Source: Physella acuta
Lineage: Eukaryota; Mollusca; Gastropoda; Physidae
Direction: 5' to 3'
Length of the DNA: 64,000 bases
Assembly (NCBI RefSeq): GCF_028476545.1
Contig: NW_026731982.1
Coordinates: forward strand, 759,001 to 823,000
In this document: positions 1 to 12,069 of the stretch, in pieces
Layout of the letters: each line of letters begins with the position of its first letter
Numbering within the stretch: the first letter of the stretch is position 1
Notes under the pieces: model-generated
Database searches by the model: none
The model's input: the letters and a program-made list of their open reading frames with translations, nothing else
Told to the model about the DNA's origin: nothing
Program-made: the position numbers and the translations under genes

Positions 1-1680
1 GGGAAAACTTCGTAAAGGGGTCAAAACTGACCAGTTGTATTTCCCTATATAATCTTTGTATTTTATGGGGAAAACAGAGGGTCATTTCAAAACGGATTTT
101 AGGGCACTTACCTTATTTACATCTGGCTAAGTTTTGGCATGCTTATAGGTAAATGGCTTGGCCGTAGGGCAGACATGTCGGTTTGAATAAAAGCCCTCGA
201 CGAGGGCTAAAAGGTGACCGCGAGTGAAATTCTCTTTATATGAGCTCTATTACGAAAAAAAATTTCCTCAGACGACCCCCCTTGAAATTTTGTGAGGTGG
301 TAGGAGAACGCCTAGGGGTGTCACAAAAAACTCGGCATATCTCGGAAAAATCGGGAAGTGGGTCAAAACTGACCAGTCGTATTTCCCTATATAATCTTTG
401 TATTTTATGGGAAAAACAGAGGGTCATTTCAAAACGGATTTTAGGGCACTTACCCTCTTTACATCTCGCTAATTTTCGGCATGTTTATAGGTAAATGGCT
501 TGGCCGTACGGCTGACCTGTCAGTTTCACTCAAAGCCCTCGACGAGGGCTAAAACGTGACCGCGAGTGAAATTCTCTTTATATGAGCTCTATTACGAAAA
601 AATTTTTTCGACGACGACCCCCCTTGAAATTTTGTGAGGTGGTAGGAGAATGCCTTGGGGTGTCACAAAAAACTCGGCATATCTGGGAAAACTTCGTAAA
701 GGGGTCAAAACTGACCAGTTGTATTTCCCTATATAATCTTTGTATTTTATGGGGAAAACAGAGGGTCATTTCAAAACGGATTTTAGGGCACTTACCTTCT
801 TTACATCTGGCTAAGTTTTGGCATGCTTATAGGTAAATGGCTTGGCCGTAGGGCAGACATGTCGGTTTCACTCATAGCCCTCGACGAGGGCTAAAAAGTG
901 ACCGCGAGTGAAATTCTCTTTATATGAGCTATATTACGAAAAAAAATTTCCTCCGACGACCCCCCTTGATATTTTGTGAGGTGGTAGGAGAACGCCTGGG
1001 GGTGTCAAAAAAAACTCGGCATATCTGGGAAAACTTCGTAAAGGGGTCAAAACTGACCAGTTGTATTTCCCTATATAATCTTTGTATTTTATGGGAAAAA
1101 CAGAGGGTCATTTCAACGCAGACTTTATGGTACTTAAACTCAGTATATCTGGCTAATTTTTTGCATACTCTTAGGTCAATGGCTTGACCTTTAGGAAAAA
1201 CTGTCGGTTTCACTCAAAGCCCTCGACGAGGGCTAAAAAGTGACCGCGAGTGAAATTCAATTTATATGAGCTCTATTACGAAAAAAAATTTCCTCCGACG
1301 ACCCCTCTTGATATTTTGTGAGGTGGTAGGAGAACACCTTGGGGTGTCACAAAAAACTCGGCATATCTGTGAAAACTTCGTAAAGGGGTCAAAACTGACC
1401 AGTCGTATTTCCCTATATAATCTTTGTATTTTATGGGAAAAACAGTGTAATTTCAACACAATTTTTACGTTACTTATCCTCTGTTCATCATGCTAATGTT
1501 TTGCATACACTTCTATAGATGACTAGGCCGTATGGAAAAACTGTTGGTCAGACTCAAAGCCCTCGATCAGTGCTAAAAGATGACCGCGAGTGAATTTCTC
1601 CTTATATGAGATATATATAAATAATTTGACGATCGATCCCGTTAATATTATTTGAGGTCGTAGACCGACCCTGGAGGGAA
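1..1680 (+). repeat. 342-bp satellite array inside a Helitron-like element
   Basis: The same landmark (GAGCTCTATTACG) recurs at 241, 583, 925 and 1267, exactly 342 bp apart, and a decayed copy starts near 1609. The array begins before the window. Each monomer contains the perfect 17-nt palindrome AGCCCTCGACGAGGGCT (first at 192-208) and a GGGGTCAAAACTGACC segment. Monomers differ by scattered substitutions. Parts of the monomer recur, usually once and on the minus strand, in the Helitron-like elements at 42143, 48425 and 55294, so the array appears to be an expanded internal module of that element family. Open frames of 60-97 codons occur on both strands of each monomer; they follow from the 342-bp period being divisible by three and are not called genes. 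Confidence 0.93.
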
Positions 1681-2231
1681 ACAAACAAAACTTTATTCCC
1701 GTCGGAAAAAGCTATTGTAGTCCTTAAATATGTTTATATATCGTATTTTCTTATATAAGCATAGTAACTGTTTGTTTAAAAAAAAAGTAAACACAGAGAT
1801 ACGTCACTCGGTTAATTTCCAAGGGAGGTAACCTTTTTAAATAATTATTTTTCAAATAATTGTATAATATTTTAAACATAAACAGAAAACGACAAAGTAT
1901 AGCATTTGTTTTAGAAAAAAATAAGTTATTAATTAAGCTACGTATCATAATTAAATAAAAAATTAATTTTAAAAGTCAATGTAATATAAATTATGAGATA
2001 TACTGTTCATGGAACATCTGTAGTTCTATTTCCATCTTAGTTATAAATTGCGTACTTTCGAACTTTTTCTCTGAAAGCTGATGTTAAAGAGCATAGACCT
2101 ACAACATCTTCTCTAAAATTAGCATTACTGTTTACATTTAAGCACTCCACGCCTCATCCATCACCTAATAATTACTATTTAAATTATCAAATGTTTTTGA
2201 AAACCTAAGCGAAGCTAGGCAGTATGCCTAG
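1..2231 (+). mobile_element. Helitron-like element, 3' part (5' end outside the window)
   Basis: After the satellite array a unique segment (1610-2200) includes a stretch near 1655-1675 that matches the terminal part of the complete element at 55294-56483. It ends in a hairpin (CCTAAGCGAAGCTAGG, 2204-2219) and a terminal CTAG at 2228-2231 followed by T. A 3' hairpin, CTAG end and T flank are the Helitron signature. No Rep/helicase coding sequence is present in the visible part, so it is non-autonomous or truncated. The 5' TC end is not in the window. Confidence 0.7.
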
Positions 2232-2854
2232 TTATAGTTATAAACTGTAAAAACTAGCTAACGGAATAAAACCATTTCGATTAATTAATCGCTTAAAATA
2301 GTTAATATAAGAAAAATTAAACAACCATTCATTTTACAGAGCTAATAATAATTAATATTATAAAAAATGTATCTTCTGTCTTTAAAATTGAAAATTAAAT
2401 TATTTTTAGCAATATAAATTAATACAGTGGATTGCTGAATTTAATTGTGATCATAGTTATGATTAATTTTAGAGAGTATATGATTAATTTATACACAATT
2501 AGAATTACAGAATATTGATTATTCGGTATAGAAAACATTAGGGTAGAGATTACTAAATGATATAATATAGGATTATGTAATATAGAATATATTAGTATAT
2601 TATTATAGAATCTAGGCTATACATCAAGTAATACATGATATGATTGCAAAATAGAAAAAATACATAATATAAAGGCCCATTTTGGAATTGAATTTAAGAC
2701 TCATTTCGTTTACAATATGTTATTACAAATATAAAATTGCAGAATACGTAATAGCTATTTTTATCGAATCTATACATAGAATGTGCTATATAATCTTAAG
2801 AACATGATTATGTAGTGGCGTAGGTACAAGGTGTGCCAAGGGGCTATACCCCCC

Positions 2855-2856
<2 letters not shown>
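2232..2856. other. AT-rich stretch without recognised features
   Basis: Low-complexity AT-rich DNA with no long open frame, no RNA gene and no repeat terminus that I recognise. Confidence 0.6.

Positions 2857-2913
<57 letters not shown>
2857..2913. repeat. (TA)n microsatellite
   Basis: Uninterrupted TA dinucleotides, preceded by a short C run. Confidence 0.97.
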
Positions 2914-2918
<5 letters not shown>

Positions 2919-2953
2919 TTACTGTACTCAAGTAGTACCCCTAACCAGAGGCG

Positions 2954-3175
2954 TCACAAGGTAGGGGGCGGGGCTGAGGACTGCGCAAGGTGGCAAAATT
3001 TCGGGGGTGACACCATGGCGAAAAATAGCAAAATATATAGAAGAAGTATGCATTTTGCCAGTTCAATACATGACTAATGAGAGATAACGGTACTAATAAC
3101 TGACTGCAGATAACAAAATATAAAATTAACTGTGCACGTTTAAAAACTATCACCCGGGGGGGGGGGGGGGGTGAG
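2954..3175. mobile_element. Degenerate hAT-type MITE end with G tract
   Basis: The motif CAGAGGCGTCACAAGG at 2954 resembles the CAGNGGCGTAGCGAGG terminus of the better preserved MITEs at 10989, 19353 and 31671. A run of about 16 G lies at 3156-3171. The opposite end and target duplication are not clear. Confidence 0.45.
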
Positions 3176-3373
3176 GGGAGATGACACAAACTGCAAAATG
3201 TACAGGTGAATACATGCTTGTTGAATTTTTCGATAACAGATTTGCTAAGCGACGACCGGAGAGAGGCTGATACCAAAATCTAATAATTTACGATGAAAAC
3301 GACGCTTTTTTCACATGAATTAATAGGTGGATTATGTGCAAAATTTGACGCCATTGGGGAAAATGGGAAGTCA

Positions 3374-3374
<1 letters not shown>

Positions 3375-3459
<85 letters not shown>

Positions 3460-3460
3460 G
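3375..3460. repeat. (TA)n microsatellite
   Basis: Long TA tract with one interruption. Confidence 0.95.
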
Positions 3461-3485
3461 CATATGTAGAATTATGTATGTTTCT

Positions 3486-4330
3486 CTCTATGTATATATA
3501 TAATGAAGTTTTGCTTGTTTGTTTATGGGTTTGTTTATGTCCTATATGCAGCACTACACCTTTCATCCTATGGCCATGCAACTTAAGTTAAGAATACCAC
3601 TGGATATATTTCACAAGCACGGTGCCCCAGCAGGGCATGAATCGATTCTTCCCTATATAGGGTATATATTCGAAAAAAGTAGATTGCTGTTTAATCCCGT
3701 TCATCCGCTCGCCATAAAACTTCAGGGGAGGTTACAGTAAGAAATTCTTTTTTTTTTAAATTTTAACAGGGCGGCGCTCCTGGAGGGTGCAATTTTTCTC
3801 TACACAGTTTGTAAAAAACAAAACGGATGCTGTTTGACATCGTTCATGTGAGTGCCGTTAAACTTTCGAGAGTTAATGAAAACACTCACGAGAAGGTTTC
3901 TGCGAAAACAAAAATTAAAATTTATTATGGGCGTTTCCCTGGAGGGTGCGATTTTTGTTAATAAACGTCTTGGTGCCCGAAAATCCAGGGCGGCGATATT
4001 AAAACTTGAGCCTTCTGCATGGGGGCTAAGGTAAAAATTCAACAACAGCACCCGCGGCGCCCCGTGCTACCATGTGAACACTATGACGCCTACGTTCGGT
4101 TTTTTTTTTAAATTTATACACTAAAGACACGATGGGCAACAATAATTGTTGACTATATGGAATCAGGCGCGTCTGCCGGCGCACCGGCAGGATGCGATTT
4201 GGCGCCCTGGGATATCCTAAGGTTGTGTTAAAGAGCACTCTACAATATTGACTCTGTGGCACACGACATTCGATGACAATTCGTTTGACCCGGTGCGCCC
4301 CTGGCTTCGGGAGGAACACTATGAGTTTTA
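3486..4330 (+). mobile_element. Degenerate Helitron-like module block
   Basis: It starts with TCTATGTATATATATAATG, then a GTTTGTTTATG-rich stretch and 'cctatatgcagcactacacc'. It continues with modules like those of the elements at 60508 and 62840: CCATGAAACTT-like, GGCGGCGCC-like and CTCTATATACGGTATAT-like motifs spaced about 170-200 bp apart. It is more diverged than the copies at the right end of the window, and I could not place its 3' terminus. Confidence 0.6.
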
Positions 4331-4367
4331 AAAGAGCGCCCTACAGTAGGGAAACTTGTGTCTACTG

Positions 4368-4583
4368 CAGGGGTCTCCAAACTACGGCCCGCGGGCCTGA
4401 TGCGGCCCGCGAAGTCCTCTCATCCGGCCCGCGGAGATTTTTTGTCCACGGAAAAACCGATAGTTGGTGATGGCGGAGGAACTCTGCCCAGAAAAATCAA
4501 AGACACTTCTGGAAGAAACTGGCCCTCGAACTGAAATTTGATAGTTAATGCGGCCCTCGGACTGAAAAGTTTGGAGACCCCTG
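4368..4583. mobile_element. hAT-type MITE, CAGGGGTCTCCAAAC family
   Basis: This 216-bp element has terminal inverted repeats CAGGGGTCTCCAAAC / GTTTGGAGACCCCTG. The flanks are GTCTACTG on the left and GTCTAGAC on the right; the first five bases match, which fits a decayed 8-bp target duplication. The inside is GC-rich with CGGCCCGCGG-type motifs. No coding sequence. Confidence 0.85.
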
Positions 4584-5400
4584 GTCTAGACGTTGTCCCA
4601 CGGCGTCCACTGTAACTTTACTGTGTTTATCATGCGACGTGTGAGGACTGTTGCAGATTTACAATGTTGCTATAGCTGTCATTAATAGGGTTGATGTAAA
4701 GTTTAGACTATCATTTGGTAGGGGTGAAACTTGAGAAACGGTAATCGATAACGAAATGGGTAAGACAAAATAAAATATATTAAGTAATTAGTGTCATCCA
4801 GTGTTTACTGACTATCTGCCACAGTCATTATGGTTTATTTTATTGATTGTTTTTTTTTAACTAATCAAAATTTGAATTTTTAAGTAGTCGTAGTTAAAAT
4901 TGTAGTTACATTTGTAGTTAAATTTTTAAACATTTGTAGTTAAAAAAACTGATACATTTACTAAAGTAAAATAAAACAGGTTGTTGGGGGAAAATGAATA
5001 CAGTTTAAAGTAGGAGGAATAGAAATTTAGGACAGCAGATCCTGTCTTTTGTGATTAGACCACTGCTTACGCTTTGTTAAAGAAACCTTTTAATTGCTAT
5101 TTAAATGCAGTGTCGTCTACAGTGTAATTTGAAAACAAACACGTGTGTTATTTAATTGGTTAATGAGCTAAACAATTAAATATACCCCAATAGGAATGTG
5201 ATGGACATTCAGTGTAAAATTAGAAGATATAGACTTTATAGACGATCTGACTATCACATACCCATTAACACATTCAGGAAAAGACACGTCATTTAAAAAC
5301 ATTATTAGTCAAGTAGAACTGAGGGTCACCATGAAAAAAAAACATATATCATCTACTGTCAGAACATATACCAACATTCCATGTAAACAAAAAGCATTAT
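4584..5400. other. AT-rich stretch without recognised features
   Basis: No supported gene or element terminus. Short repeated GTAGTTAAAAT-like words occur near 4890-4945. Confidence 0.5.
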
Positions 5401-5409
5401 TGGGGGAAA

Positions 5410-5595
5410 CACGCACAAAATATACAACATCCTAATCAAACAACAAGCGACACCCTTATACACGAGAATTAGTTCGGCCAGGGAACACAATATACTAGAC
5501 ATTAAAGATACATTTAGAAACATCCATAATAAACGCATTACACCAAAAGAAAGGGAAGTAGCATACAGACTGATTTTTAATACAGAGCAGATTGT
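5410..5595 (+). pseudogene. LINE ORF2 C-terminal fragment
   Basis: One plus-strand frame reads about 58 codons without a stop, including ISSAREHNILDIKDTF and NKRITPKEREVAYRLIFNT. The KEREVAYRLIFNT-type motif recurs in the fragments at 9720, 30730 and 41754, so it is a family C-terminal segment of a non-LTR retrotransposon ORF2. No reverse transcriptase domain is present. It is a short relic; the clade cannot be decided. Confidence 0.6.
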
Positions 5596-5599
5596 TAAG

Positions 5600-6428
5600 T
5601 TGAAAGTTACTACAGTCGAACAGATAGGTAGTAGTTTGCTAGTGTTGTAGCCACATGTTGATTTTAAAAAGTAGTGTTTTAAAACAGTAGATAAAAGTTA
5701 ATCTAAGGTACATACATCTATATATGTTTAGTTTATAAAAAAAATTAAAAAATACAAAAGTTTGATTAATCGTTATTGTGACGAGCGTTAGTTGTTATTT
5801 ACATTAAACCAAAGAAATATCATGGCTATTAAGCGAAGGATGCACGATCCTCTTACAAGTATCCAACATAATGGACAATACAGTTAACATACCATGTTTC
5901 ACAACACCAACATCACAATTAACGTAGAAAACACAAATATAAACAATGTCACCGTTTTATTAAGTGACCGTTGACGTTAAGTAACATATTAACCTAACTC
6001 TGCTTCTTCTACCCAATGTATCGCTAAGTGTTACAAAAAATGTTACTTTAGCCGCCGTTAGACTTGACTATGTACTGTTTGCTTCTTGTGTTTTATCTGT
6101 CAGTATAAAGAAATCTTCGAGATAGAAAATAATGTGCTGTTACCAAAGCTCTTGTGCACTATTTATTTGTTTGTTTAGTCGTGAAAACTGAAAAGATGTC
6201 TACATCGCTAGTAGAGCACGGGTAATATTAATTGATCATAACTTGCGCTAGTCTAACGTATATGTTTAATTAGATAGTGGTTTTAAATTTAAAGACGAAA
6301 GTAATTGCAATTATAAATTATAAATAATGTAAATATATACATTTAATAACTCGAACCCGAACACGATCGTGAACGTAAACATAAACATGGACGTAAACGT
6401 AAACGTAAACGTGATACTCAGCTGTCAA
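5600..6428. other. AT-rich stretch without recognised features
   Basis: Only a short degenerate tandem of an ACGTAAAC-type word near 6370-6415. Confidence 0.5.
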
Positions 6429-6436
6429 TACCCCAC

Positions 6437-6681
6437 CAGAGTTTCTTCCAGGCATCTCTTCTGGTTCGCCCCCCCCCCCCCCCCGAAAAATGTTTACCGC
6501 CCCCCCCCACCCCCCCCCCCGAACGAAATGAAATTTATAGAATTTATATAGAAAATATATACTTTTAACAGTGTCCGCCCCCCCCCCCCCCCCCCGAAGA
6601 AAGTTTACCGCCCCCCCCCCCGAAAATTTCAAGTGCCCCCCCCCCCCCCCCCCGGAGAAAAAAAGTCTGGAAGAAACACTG
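6437..6681. mobile_element. hAT-type MITE with C-rich core, outer member of a stacked pair
   Basis: Terminal inverted repeats are CAGAGTTTCTTCCAG / CTGGAAGAAACACTG (14 of 15 complementary). The 8-bp target duplication TACCCCAC lies at 6429-6436 on the left. On the right it is found at 8621-8628, moved 1.9 kb away because a second hAT element inserted across the boundary. The core has four long C runs separated by GAAAATTTCAAG- and GAAGAAAGTTTACCG-like spacers. No coding sequence. Confidence 0.85.
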
Positions 6682-6769
6682 TACCCAGAGGCGTATCCAG
6701 GTTTTCGTTGTAGGGGGAGCGAAAAGAGCAAAAAAAGGCGCCAAATTTTTAACACGTTCTATATACGTG

Positions 6770-6875
<106 letters not shown>

Positions 6876-6984
6876 TTACTAACTGTATGTCATTACTTGG
6901 CTATGATGTAAAATAAATAAGTAGCACTCTGAAGAAATAAGAAAAAACACACAATGTAGGCCGACAAAACAAAAATTGTATCAA

Positions 6985-6987
<3 letters not shown>

Positions 6988-7080
<93 letters not shown>
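6988..7080. repeat. (TA)n then (AC)n microsatellite
   Basis: TA tract ending in a short ACACACAC run, inside the hAT element. Confidence 0.97.
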
Positions 7081-8628
7081 TACAACCAAAAACAATGAAC
7101 GTAACAAATCTGTTTTGTAATTCTTGTAAAAAAAATTCTTACATTATAATTCCTGGGAAATTATTTAAGACAAGTGAAATAGGGGAAATAATCACTCTCT
7201 TAATATAAATATGTATATATCTACACATTTAATTATAAATGTCAAAACAAATAAATAATTACTTTAGATAATAATGAAATAGTTTAACACTATTCGTGTT
7301 TACAAAATGTTTTTGTCTATAATCAGAATTTAATATATCGTCATCATAAATGCTAAAGTATTACAGCGTAATGAAAGTTTTAAAATCAGAGTTGGTATAA
7401 AACCACGCTTTTCGATATAATAGATCTACTTTCGGAATAACAGCCTACGATTAACTAAATATTGGTCTTTTAGTTCAGATCATATATTTTAATTTACTAC
7501 GCCTTATTTGTGTTATTATAGATCATTTTTAAAATAGTGATAGGTATGGGTTAGATCACTGTATTGATCACACAACTTTTTACTGGTAATTGCAAAAACA
7601 ATATTCACAGAGTTTTACGTTTAAAAAGCTAATTTTCTGGCGGCATGGTACTTTGGTACACCATTACCCGTTTTTCTACATGTACTTAACAGATCAGTTC
7701 GGGTGGGTGGAGGGGGGGGGGGGGGGTGGGTTCAACTTCATTCACCACTGTCCGTACACTTTAGGTCAATTATCCAACCCGGTGTATACCTAGGTGTGAC
7801 ATTAATGTAGCTCTACACAATTGTGTTGGTGAGGTGGGGGGGGGGATAACCAACTCAGAGTGAACATAGCGTCAGTTTTTAGATGACTGTTCTAAACATA
7901 CATATATATTACACATATATATATATATTACACAAATATATATTACAAAAATAGATTTAAATAAGTAGCAGTGGTATTATGACAATATTTTTTTTACAGA
8001 GGGGTCCATGGGGGAGGTGGGTTGTAGCTGTTTCATATAATTTGTAATCGTAATCACTATCGCCCAAACTGTAAGAATACTACTACTTCATCGTGATGAC
8101 GTCAAAATTTCCCCACCACTACGCAGTTTGCTCATAAGTAAATTTAAATAGAAGTGCCACATCAGTTGTATTTGTTTCTGTATTGTAATGTTTTTAAAAT
8201 TAATCACACGATTCAAACTGTATATAAAGTGTGAAGTTTTATGTATAACATTTTCTAATTCAATTATACATTATACAGTTGCCTTAAACTTAACACCCCT
8301 CTTGCCAAGTGGTACTACCGTAGAGGTTTTTTAAACATTGCAATGCATCTTAATGGTTATTTTTAGAATAGCAAACTGATGCAGCTGTTAATACGTGTTG
8401 TAAACGTAGACACTACTAAACTAGTACAATAATGCTTAATTGCTGCATGAAAAGAAAGCTTGTGATTTACATAGATGTGTCGACCAAATTTTTTTTTAAC
8501 AAATATCATTGTTTAAAACTTTGAGTTTAAAAAGTTTCCAAAAAGGCGCCACTTTGCTGAAAATGGCCAGAGGGGGAGCGGCTGCTCCCCCTGCTCCCCC
8601 CCTGCGTACGCTACTGACTGTACCCCAC

Positions 8629-9700
8629 CACCCCCACCACCCGCCAGATAAAATGTCATCGTGTATGTTTTATTAAACCAAGACGAAAGTTACAGGTAAG
8701 TAGCTGAACCAAAGCCCCATCCATGAATTATAAGAAATAAAACATTATTCTGACCAACTTCACTGTTTGATTTAAAATTTGAGAGAGCACGTGAGTATTT
8801 TAACATCGAAAAAAAATTGCACACTAGTTTTTAGTATCGGGTTTCACTAAATTCTGCGAAAGTACATGCCAACAATAAACACACACACAACTCTTACAAA
8901 CGAGAAGTCCATGGTACGAATAGGTCGAAAATATAATTATATAATTATGGTTATACGCACATATTATACGGATTTATTTGGACTTTGCTTAATGGTGTAT
9001 ATATTCGGTGTTTTAAGTAATTTCGGAAACTATAAACCCTTTTAAAAAGGTAAAACATATTTTGTTTCTATCTGAAAATGTGAATAAAAAAGACTTTGTA
9101 TTAGTAACTAAACACGCTACTCTCCATGCAAGGTAAAAAGTACTAAGAAGGAGAACCCATCTTTACTTGACTCTACGCACGTGAACAATAAACTACATTT
9201 GCTGATACACGACACTCTATCATAAGCAATGAATAAATGCATTTCGGTAAAAATCACATAGAGAAGAACATCCGCTTTTCTGCTAATACAAAGCAGGTTT
9301 TAGTTTGTTTAAGTAATACGCTTCCTTACAATATTTTCTTGTTGGTAAATTTTTTAAGTATGACCTAGATCTACATTTTATCCAAAGGTGGGGGCTAGAG
9401 GAGATGCAATATATTTTTTGTTTTTGTGGTGAGACTATTACACAAAATATTTTGTTAGAAAAATTATAACGACTATAATTAGGTTATAGTTAGGTTGGTG
9501 TAGTAATTAGCTTATATGACGGCGATTATTTAGTGGTAAATGGTGTTTTTGGCGGTGTTAGAGAATGTTAAACTGATGGTAAAGGGTAGCACGTACATAA
9601 GATGGTAATTGTAATGGGGTGTTGAAATAATCCTTGTCTGTGGAATTTGGAAATAATGGTGGTAGGCAACTGTTGTGATGACGTTTAACACCTGCACTAT
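8629..9700. other. AT-rich stretch without recognised features
   Basis: No supported gene, RNA or element terminus. Confidence 0.5.
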
Positions 9701-9719
9701 TTTTTTATGTGGGAACACA

Positions 9720-10015
9720 ATAGCCATTAGCGAATCCTTTAAGAATTTGCAAAGAAGGCACACCACACACAAAGAGAGAGAAATAGGATATAGACTTATA
9801 TACAATACAACGCCCATTTCAACATACACTCAAGCGAACACTAACATAAACATCACCTGCCAGATGTACAAACAAAGCATACAAGAAACAGAAAAACACA
9901 ATTTCATAGAATGTAAAACAATACAAGAAGCAAAACACACTTTATGAACTATACTCAAGACACAACTAACAGATGCAATCAACAAATCAATCACCCTCAG
10001 CAACGTAATCAAGTA
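9720..10015 (+). pseudogene. LINE ORF2 C-terminal fragment with zinc-binding-like motif
   Basis: A 90-codon plus frame contains THKEREIGYRLIYNTTPIST followed by CQMYKQSIQETEKHNFIEC. Conserved C...E..H.F..C spacing is typical of the cysteine/histidine tail downstream of reverse transcriptase in many non-LTR retrotransposons. A stop at 9945 is followed by more family-like sequence (LTDAINKSITLSNVIK) in the same frame. The piece is 5'-truncated and has no RT core. Confidence 0.65.
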
Positions 10016-10019
10016 AAAA

Positions 10020-10980
10020 AAATAGAAAGATGGACGAAGACGTTTTGACTGCGACACTGACATTAGTTAATATTCTGCTCTTTAGTGTATTGAGTCGTCT
10101 TATTGTTATTTTCTTTAGAACACACAGTGTACCCTTAGTTCTCATAGGTGTTCGTCATCTACTGTTTGTGTTGGTCTTAGCATTATTTCCCTTTAATTTA
10201 TTAAGGTATAGAGATATGAGCGATGGCTCTCCTTAATTTAATTTAGAGAAGTAAATACTTTCGAATTTAAAATTTGAACTTATGGTAAAATCGTAATAAT
10301 TTTATATGTTATATTACGATAATATGTTCTGTCTGAGTAATACATATGTAAATAACATATCTGGATGATTTTTTAATCATTCTTACATTTAACTCTTTTT
10401 GTGCAATTTTTGTGTTTAATTCCCCTGGTTTTACATAGTTATTATTATGGTAGATAACTAGTGCAGGTTAATATTAGCCAATCTTACAATATAGGCTATA
10501 TTTAAAGGAAATATTTCTAAAAATATTACATTCATATCAATACGTAATTACTTATACTCATGTATTTTTTAATAGTGTTCATTTCTACGCACATACCTAG
10601 GATTGGAAACGTCACCGTATTTTTTTTTAGTTTTTCAAAAAATGCGAATCCCGGATGATGCAATAAAATTATAATTTTTTTTAATTTTTCGAAAAATGCG
10701 AATCCGTGAAGATGCAATGAAAAAACCATCAGTGCCAACTTGTTTGCTTGTGTAACAAAACATTGACTTGAATGACGAATGTCTAAGCTGATTTAGCCAC
10801 GCCCACAAATTTTTACAAGGCCATATCTTAGCTCCTAATTAAGCTAGAGACACAACATTGGTATCAATGTGTAGGGAAAAAAAATCCTGTTTTTTTAAAA
10901 GTATAATTTTATTTGAAATTAGTGGAGTTTTAAATTTACGAGCAACAGCCTAATTTAATTTGGTCACATATCATTTGTTT
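10020..10980. other. AT-rich stretch with one short tandem duplication
   Basis: Near 10620-10725 an AATGCGAATCC-containing segment is duplicated at a 54-bp spacing. Otherwise no recognised features. Confidence 0.55.
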
Positions 10981-10988
10981 AAATTCAG

Positions 10989-11145
10989 CAGTAGCGTAGC
11001 GAGAGGGGGGGGGGGGGGGCGGGGGGGGGACATATGGTTGAAGGGGATGGAAATCGAAATTTTGAGGGGGGGGGTGCAAATCGAAAGTTTGAGGGGAAAT
11101 GGAAAAGTTTGTTCCCGGGCGCCGGGAAGGGTCGCTACGCCTCTG
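10989..11145. mobile_element. hAT-type MITE, CAGNGGCGTAGCGAG family, 157 bp
   Basis: Terminal inverted repeats are CAGTAGCGTAGCGAG / GTCGCTACGCCTCTG. A perfect 8-bp target duplication AAATTCAG lies at 10981-10988 and 11146-11153. The core is G runs alternating with TGCAAATCGAAAGTTTGA-like spacers. Confidence 0.93.
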
Positions 11146-11206
11146 AAATTCAGTTGCCCGTGAGATAAATTATAATTAAAATGAAAAAAAAAAAGTTTGT
11201 GTATGT

Positions 11207-12068
11207 CAAGGGCCGGTAACCTTTTGAGACGAAAGAGCCAAAAGTTACAATTTACAAAATTTCCCATTTTTTAACGAGCCATTATCATTATTTTTTTCAA
11301 TATTCTGATATTTAATTAGAATTAAGTAAATACATTTAATTGTTTATTTGAAATAAATACCGTTAAATATGAACTAATATTGATTCACAGAAAAACATGT
11401 TTCGCACACAAAAAGTGTATTAGCTAGCTATGCTATGATAAAGTTAGTTATCAAATAATAAAAAGATTAACAATCCCAATCCACTTTAGAAGCCAACAAT
11501 TGTTTTTTTTTTGTTTCTTAACTGGCACCACTGGCTCAGGAGGTTTCTCCCATAGCCAAGCAGCCATCAACTAACTGGCTTTGATATAGGTTTGATGACG
11601 ATATCGGTCGCTTCTGTCCTTCGGTTCTCACAGTGCTTATCTTCCACCCTACTCGTTCCCCACAGTCCAGTACCTGGCTCCACCTTAGGATACTAATAAC
11701 CATAAAACTACGTTAGAGGGATGCATTCTGAATGAAATAACATTCCCCATTTAACGATATTCAAAAAAGTCGGCACTTCAGCAGCGGCAAGCATGAAATA
11801 GTCGACACGGGTCTAGCTAAAGTACGGATGTGGCGTTGGTGCCAAAGCGGCTGTCAGCTGTCCATTTACTTTCTACCTCACCTATTCTCACTGTTCTCTG
11901 ATGAGTTTTTTAATCCTATATAAAGTTGTTTTTTTACAGTATAATATTTTTATGAGTTTTGAAAATGAAATAATACAATTATTAATCAGTGTGCATGAAA
12001 CTCGAGAGCCACACCTTGACATCAAAAGCGCCGCATGCGGCTCGCGAGTCGCAGGTTACTGACCCCTG
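11207..12068. mobile_element. Old hAT element, CAGGGGTCGGCAACC family, 862 bp
   Basis: The left end (CAAGGGCCGGTAACC, with AGAGCCAAAAGTTACAATTT) and right end (GCCGCATGCGGCTCGCGAG then CTGACCCCTG) match the family ends seen intact at 24641, 28662 and 54278. The terminal bases are mutated and no target duplication remains, so it is older than those copies. The inside (11520-11900) is moderately GC-rich and unrelated to the other copies. No transposase frame recognised. Confidence 0.75.
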
Positions 12069-12069
12069 C

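Noticed and set aside
236-1496. Repeated 60-97-codon frames on both strands of the 342-bp satellite
   Set aside because: Frames recur because 342 is divisible by three; both strands are open, and monomers carry differences at all codon positions. No domain.
10030-10236. 68-codon hydrophobic frame
   Set aside because: AT-rich sequence readily yields hydrophobic frames; no conserved motif or context.
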